Source of the DNA: Thermohalobaculum sp039030915 | GTDB taxonomy: Bacteria; Pseudomonadota; Alphaproteobacteria; Rhodobacterales; Rhodobacteraceae | NCBI GenBank assembly: GCA_039030915.1 | Contig: JBCCDG010000005.1 | Coordinates: 13,519 to 77,518, forward strand | Direction of reading: 5' to 3' | Length of the DNA: 64,000 nucleotides | Shown: positions 61,093 to 64,000 of the stretch, piece after piece | How positions within the stretch are numbered: position 1 is the first letter of the stretch | Layout of the letters: each line of letters starts with the position of its first letter | The notes under the pieces: model-generated | What the model was told of the DNA's origin: nothing | Databases searched by the model: none | The model's input: the letters and a program-made list of their open reading frames with translations, nothing else | Program-made: the position numbers and the translations under genes

Positions 61093-62094
61093 TCAGAGCC
61101 CGTCGAAAAGCGGTGTCGAAAGATAACGCTCGGCGAAGCTCGGCAACACCGCGAGAAGCCGCTTGCCAGCCATCTCTCGCCGCTCCGCGATCTCGAGCGC
61201 CGCGGCTACGGCCGCGCCCGAACTGATGCCGCCTGCGATGCCCTCCTCCCGCGCGAGCCGGCGCGCGGTATCGAAGGCGGTCGCATTCGCAACCGTCAGC
61301 ACCTCGTCGATCAGCGAGACGTCGAGGTTCTGCGGCACGAAGCCGGCCCCGATCCCCTGGATCTTGTGGCTGCCCGGCGGAAGGCCAGACAGCACCGCGC
61401 TGTCCTCGGGCTCGACGGCGACGATACGCAGCTCCGGCAGCCGCGGCTTCAGCACGCGGCCGACGCCGGTCAGCGTCCCGCCGGTGCCGACGCCCATGAC
61501 CAGCACGTCGAGCCGGCCCTCGCAATCCGTCCAGATCTCCTCCGCCGTCGTCGCCGCATGAATAGCCGGGTTGGCAGGGTTCTCGAACTGCTGCGGGATC
61601 ACGGCGCCGGGGATCTCGGCAGCAAGCACCTCGGCCCGGTCTATCGCCGCGCCCATCCCGCCGCCGGAGGGCAGGAGATCGAGCTCCGCGCCGAGAAGCG
61701 CCAGCATCTTCCGCCGCTCGATCGACATCGTCTCGGGCATGCAGAGGATGAGCCGGTAGCCCTTGGCCGCCGCGGCGAAGGCGAGGCCGATCCCGGTGTT
61801 GCCCGAGGTCGGCTCGATGATGACGGATCCCTCGCGGAGCGTTCCCGCCGCCTCCATCGCCTCGATCATGGCGACGCCGATCCGGTCCTTGACGCTCGCC
61901 AGCGGGTTAAAGAACTCGAGCTTGAGCAGCACTTCCGCCCGCGACCCGTGCGCCTCGGCCATGCGCCCCATGCGCACCACGGGCGTACCCCCGATGGTCT
62001 CGGTGATGCTGTCGTAGACCCGCCCGTGCGGCCGGCAGCGCCTCGCCGCGGGCACAGGCGCCGGCACGGGGCCGTCATCGGCGCGCGCGCTCAT
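61093..62094 (-). CDS. cysK: Cysteine synthase (O-acetylserine sulfhydrylase)
   Basis: 333 residues, PLP fold type II. PLP lysine Lys69 in NPLASVKDRIG, the substrate loop PTSGNTGIG, and GVGTGGTLTGVGR for the phosphate. It makes cysteine from O-acetylserine and sulfide. The N-terminal 25 residues are an Ala/Pro-rich extension not usual for the family. The start overlaps the GNAT gene stop by 4 bases (ATGA), and a cluster-less Rrf2 regulator leads the unit. Confidence 0.95.
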   Translation of the reverse strand: MSARADDGPVPAPVPAARRCRPHGRVYDSITETIGGTPVVRMGRMAEAHGSRAEVLLKLEFFNPLASVKDRIGVAMIEAMEAAGTLREGSVIIEPTSGNTGIGLAFAAAAKGYRLILCMPETMSIERRKMLALLGAELDLLPSGGGMGAAIDRAEVLAAEIPGAVIPQQFENPANPAIHAATTAEEIWTDCEGRLDVLVMGVGTGGTLTGVGRVLKPRLPELRIVAVEPEDSAVLSGLPPGSHKIQGIGAGFVPQNLDVSLIDEVLTVANATAFDTARRLAREEGIAGGISSGAAVAAALEIAERREMAGKRLLAVLPSFAERYLSTPLFDGL

Positions 62095-62597
62095 GCCCGG
62101 CCCGCACGGGCCGCGACCGGGTGAGGGGCGAGCGCCCGCTCCATGACCGCCTCGCCCTGGCGGACCTCTCCCGTCGGCTCGAAGCCCATGCGTTCGTAGA
62201 GCCCACGAGCAACGATGTTCCCCGGCACCACGCCGAGCACGACCACCTCGGGCCGCGGCTCGAACCGCGCGGCCCAGTCGATCACGAGGTCGATGAGCGC
62301 GCGACCGATGCCGCGGCCCTGATGCACCCGGTCGACCAGCAACCGTTCGAGAAAGAAGCGGCGCCCCTTACCGTCCTCGGGTTCGCCGCAACGGACCAGC
62401 ACAAAACCGACCGGCGTCTCGTCGAGCAGCGCGAGGCGGGGAATGTCGCGCGGATAGACGTAGCATTCCGCCAGCGACTCCGCCGTCGACGCGACGAAGT
62501 CGCGCTGCACGGGATGCACCTCGAGCGCCAGCGTCGCCATCAGATTGGCCGATGTCACGGCAACGAGCCGCAGGACGCCGCCCGCGCAGGTCACCAC
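62091..62597 (-). CDS. GNAT N-acetyltransferase
   Basis: 168 residues if it starts at GTG 62597, which has CCGGAG upstream; GTG 62594 is equally possible. The core motif LERLLVDRVHQGRGIGRALID for acetyl-CoA, then VVPGNIVARGLYERMGFEPTGE, is a diamine/amino-acid acetyltransferase pattern. It lies between the Rrf2 regulator and cysK. A substrate cannot be named; being in a cysteine operon, an amino acid or polyamine is a guess. Confidence 0.82.
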   Translation of the reverse strand: MVTCAGGVLRLVAVTSANLMATLALEVHPVQRDFVASTAESLAECYVYPRDIPRLALLDETPVGFVLVRCGEPEDGKGRRFFLERLLVDRVHQGRGIGRALIDLVIDWAARFEPRPEVVVLGVVPGNIVARGLYERMGFEPTGEVRQGEAVMERALAPHPVAARAGRA

Positions 62598-62625
62598 CGG
62601 CGGCTCCGGGCACGGATGCGTCGGG

Positions 62626-63078
62626 TCAGATGCTGAAATCTGGGTCATGCTTTGCGCCATGCGGGATACCGAGCTTGTGCGCGTCACGGCAGAGATCCTC
62701 CATCGTGATCGCGTCGAGCCGGGCGAGCATTGCGTCGCGCGTCGCGGTCCAGAGCGGATGGACGATCTTTTCGCCAAGGGGCGCGGCCGAGAGGGGTTCG
62801 GCATCCGCCGCCTCGTCCATCGCATCGACCACGCGCACGACATCGCCCACGGTGATCCGCCGCCGTTCGCGCGCGAGAGTGTAGCCGCCCTTCGGCCCGC
62901 GGACGCCCTTGAGGATGCCCTGATGCACGAATTGCTGCATGACATGCTCGAGATAGCGCTGCGGGATGCCCTGACGGCGCGTGATGTCCTTGGACTGCAC
63001 AGGGTCGGGCCGGGCATTGTAGGCGACATCCAGCACCGCCTCTAGCGCCAGCATGGTCTTGCGCGAAAGCCTGATCAT
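62626..63078 (-). CDS. Rrf2-family regulator without cluster cysteines (CymR-like)
   Basis: 150 residues. Winged-helix Rrf2 domain: RLSRKTMLALEAVLDVAYN, QSKDITRRQGIPQRYLEHVMQQF, VRGPKGGYTLARERRRITVGDVV. The three cysteines that bind a cluster in IscR/RirA-type members (around residues 92-106) are absent; the single Cys is in EDLCRDA. In Firmicutes the cluster-free Rrf2 protein CymR represses cysteine genes when bound to CysK. Here the regulator is two genes upstream of cysK, so similar cysteine control is a good hypothesis. Confidence 0.9.
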   Translation of the reverse strand: MIRLSRKTMLALEAVLDVAYNARPDPVQSKDITRRQGIPQRYLEHVMQQFVHQGILKGVRGPKGGYTLARERRRITVGDVVRVVDAMDEAADAEPLSAAPLGEKIVHPLWTATRDAMLARLDAITMEDLCRDAHKLGIPHGAKHDPDFSI

Positions 63079-63087
63079 GGCGCCCCC

Positions 63088-63588
63088 TCAACCCTGGCCC
63101 GTCGAGCCGAAGCCGCCGTCGCCCCGTGCCGTGCCGTCCAGCGTTTCCACCACTTCGGGCGCCACGGTCGCGTAGGCAGCGATCACCAGCTGCGCGATGC
63201 GGGCACCGTGTTCGACGCGGAAATTGGCATGGCCGAGATTGATGAGCGGCACCTGCACCTCGCCGCGATAGTCCGCATCGATCGTGCCGGGGGCGTTGAG
63301 CACCGTGACACCGTGGCGCGCTGCAAGACCCGAGCGCGGACGTACCTGCCCCTCGAAGCCTGTCGGGATGGCCATGGCGAGGCCTGTGGGGATGACGGCC
63401 CGTCCGAGCGGGGGCAGGACGATGCCGACCGCGCGATCCTCCTCATGAAGCGAGGCGCGGAGATCCATCCCGGCTGCGCCCGCCGTCTCATGCCGTGGCA
63501 GCGGGAGGGCATCGTCATGATGCCCAAGGCGCATGACCGCGAGGCAGAGCGGCCCGGTCACGGCAGGACCTGTGACCCGCCCGGTCAC
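63088..63588 (-). CDS. dut: dUTP pyrophosphatase
   Basis: 166 residues. Five dUTPase motifs are present: GAAGMDLRASL, RPRSGLAARHG, GTIDADYRGEVQV, RIAQLVI and the C-terminal RGDGGFGSTG loop. It hydrolyses dUTP to dUMP, keeping uracil out of DNA. The start is GTG 63588, overlapping the coaBC stop (GTGA), the usual coaBC-dut coupling. The frame extends farther upstream but only as a shadow of coaBC. Confidence 0.95.
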   Translation of the reverse strand: MTGRVTGPAVTGPLCLAVMRLGHHDDALPLPRHETAGAAGMDLRASLHEEDRAVGIVLPPLGRAVIPTGLAMAIPTGFEGQVRPRSGLAARHGVTVLNAPGTIDADYRGEVQVPLINLGHANFRVEHGARIAQLVIAAYATVAPEVVETLDGTARGDGGFGSTGQG

Positions 63589-64000
63589 GATGCGCCCCGC
63601 GCCCGGCGCGGTGTGATGCGCACACCCGGGCTGCCATGTGCCTGCAGCGCCTCGGCCACGCGCGCGGCAAGCCTGCGGGCGACCTCGGCCTTCGGCGCCC
63701 TTGGCCAAGCCTCCGCGCCGTCCGCGCTCACCAGCGTCACCGCGTTCTCCGTCCCGCCCATGATGCCAGTGCCGGGACTGACATCGTTTGCCACGATCCA
63801 GTCGCATCCCTTGCGCACCCGCTTGGCGGTGGCGTTCTCGACGACGTCGTCCGTCTCGGCCGCGAAGCCGACCACAAGCGCCGGCCGGCGGCCCCCCGGC
63901 AGCTTCGACAGGGTGGCCCGGATGTACGGGGTCGAGGTGAAGGTTTGGGAGGCGACCGGACGCGTGGGGTCAAACGTTATAATAGATACGCGACCCACCA
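63585..64000 (-). CDS. coaBC: Phosphopantothenoylcysteine synthetase domain (CoaBC), 3' part
   Basis: About 138 codons visible, running off the window end. From about 63930 downward the protein is typical CoaB: ALVVGFAAETDD, ATAKRVRKGCDWIVANDVSPGTGIMGGTENAVTLV. In the last about 60 bases of the window the frame reads VGRVSIITFDPTRPVASQ, which does not match the segment before CoaB's LPGGRRP region (usually a KxKK and NPDIL type), and the DNA there is richer in A+T. The family is certain for the visible C-terminus; the state of the rest is not. Confidence 0.85.
   Translation of the reverse strand, partial: VGRVSIITFDPTRPVASQTFTSTPYIRATLSKLPGGRRPALVVGFAAETDDVVENATAKRVRKGCDWIVANDVSPGTGIMGGTENAVTLVSADGAEAWPRAPKAEVARRLAARVAEALQAHGSPGVRITPRRARGAS

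Noticed and set aside
1..64000. tRNA, rRNA, CRISPR arrays, prophage or intact insertion sequences
   Set aside because: Gene-free gaps were read on both strands; no tRNA-like cloverleaf, regular repeat array, integrase or transposase was recognised. A dedicated scan could still find small RNAs.

Overview
The window is about 64 kb of high-G+C chromosomal DNA from an alphaproteobacterium, most likely a Rhodobacterales (Rhodobacteraceae-like) organism. This is inferred from the G+C-rich codon use, the glnD-murJ-(rhomboid)-trpS run, scattered his genes (hisB-hisH, hisA, hisF-hisE) next to hslV, two proteins with VPLPA-type C-terminal sorting signals, and the tsaB-rimI pair. No species can be named. 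I see no rRNA, tRNA, CRISPR array, prophage or intact insertion sequence. Genes are packed tightly, with many start/stop overlaps (ATGA, GTGA, TGATG).

Left part (1-14.6 kb). A plus-strand operon holds a NitT/TauT-type ABC importer (binding protein cut by the window edge, permease, ATPase), an arginase-fold hydrolase that looks like a nickel guanidine hydrolase (GdmH type) rather than an agmatinase, and a small protein with a histidine-rich N-terminus. Converging on it is a long minus-strand operon: a transglutaminase/DUF2126 giant, a fused circularly permuted ATP-grasp/alpha-E protein, a second transglutaminase, an EamA transporter, then ureE-ureF-ureG. No urease structural gene lies in the window. 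The arrangement suggests nickel delivery to the guanidinase by urease-type chaperones. Between the two operons, and running into the 3' end of ureG, is a patch of about 49% G+C that looks foreign or recombined.

Centre (14.6-31 kb). A cupin, an unknown secreted protein, the dTDP-rhamnose operon rfbCBDA, an orphan STAS protein and a VPLPA-CTERM protein come first. hslU and hslV follow, separated by a polytopic membrane protein. The histidine genes are interrupted by a periplasmic cassette (YHS protein, Sco-like protein, two small Cys-containing secreted proteins) and by a small membrane protein. The his run ends in an unusual HisE-GNAT fusion, closed by a strong bidirectional terminator.

Right centre (31-52.9 kb). 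Mostly housekeeping: alpha/beta hydrolase-gshB, BON lipoprotein-yraN, rsmI divergent from an LpoA-like lipoprotein, glnD, a PAS hybrid histidine kinase, murJ, rhomboid protease, trpS, a tiny lipoprotein, an mhqO/mhqD-like pair separated by a perfect 19-bp palindrome, a universal stress protein, a DapA-family enzyme, an Nfu-type Fe-S protein, a GFA enzyme, tsaB and rimI.

Right end (53-64 kb). leuC and leuD are split by 3.3 kb holding a VPLPA-type protein, an MFS gene broken at a seven-C run, and two secreted Arg-rich low-complexity proteins. After leuD, an endonuclease/exonuclease/phosphatase-family protein has a clear signal peptide but no in-frame start codon. Then come a MoeB/ThiF protein, a small membrane protein, cysK, a GNAT protein, a cluster-less Rrf2 regulator (CymR-like), dut and the end of coaBC. 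The coaBC reading frame loses its family resemblance in the last bases of the window.
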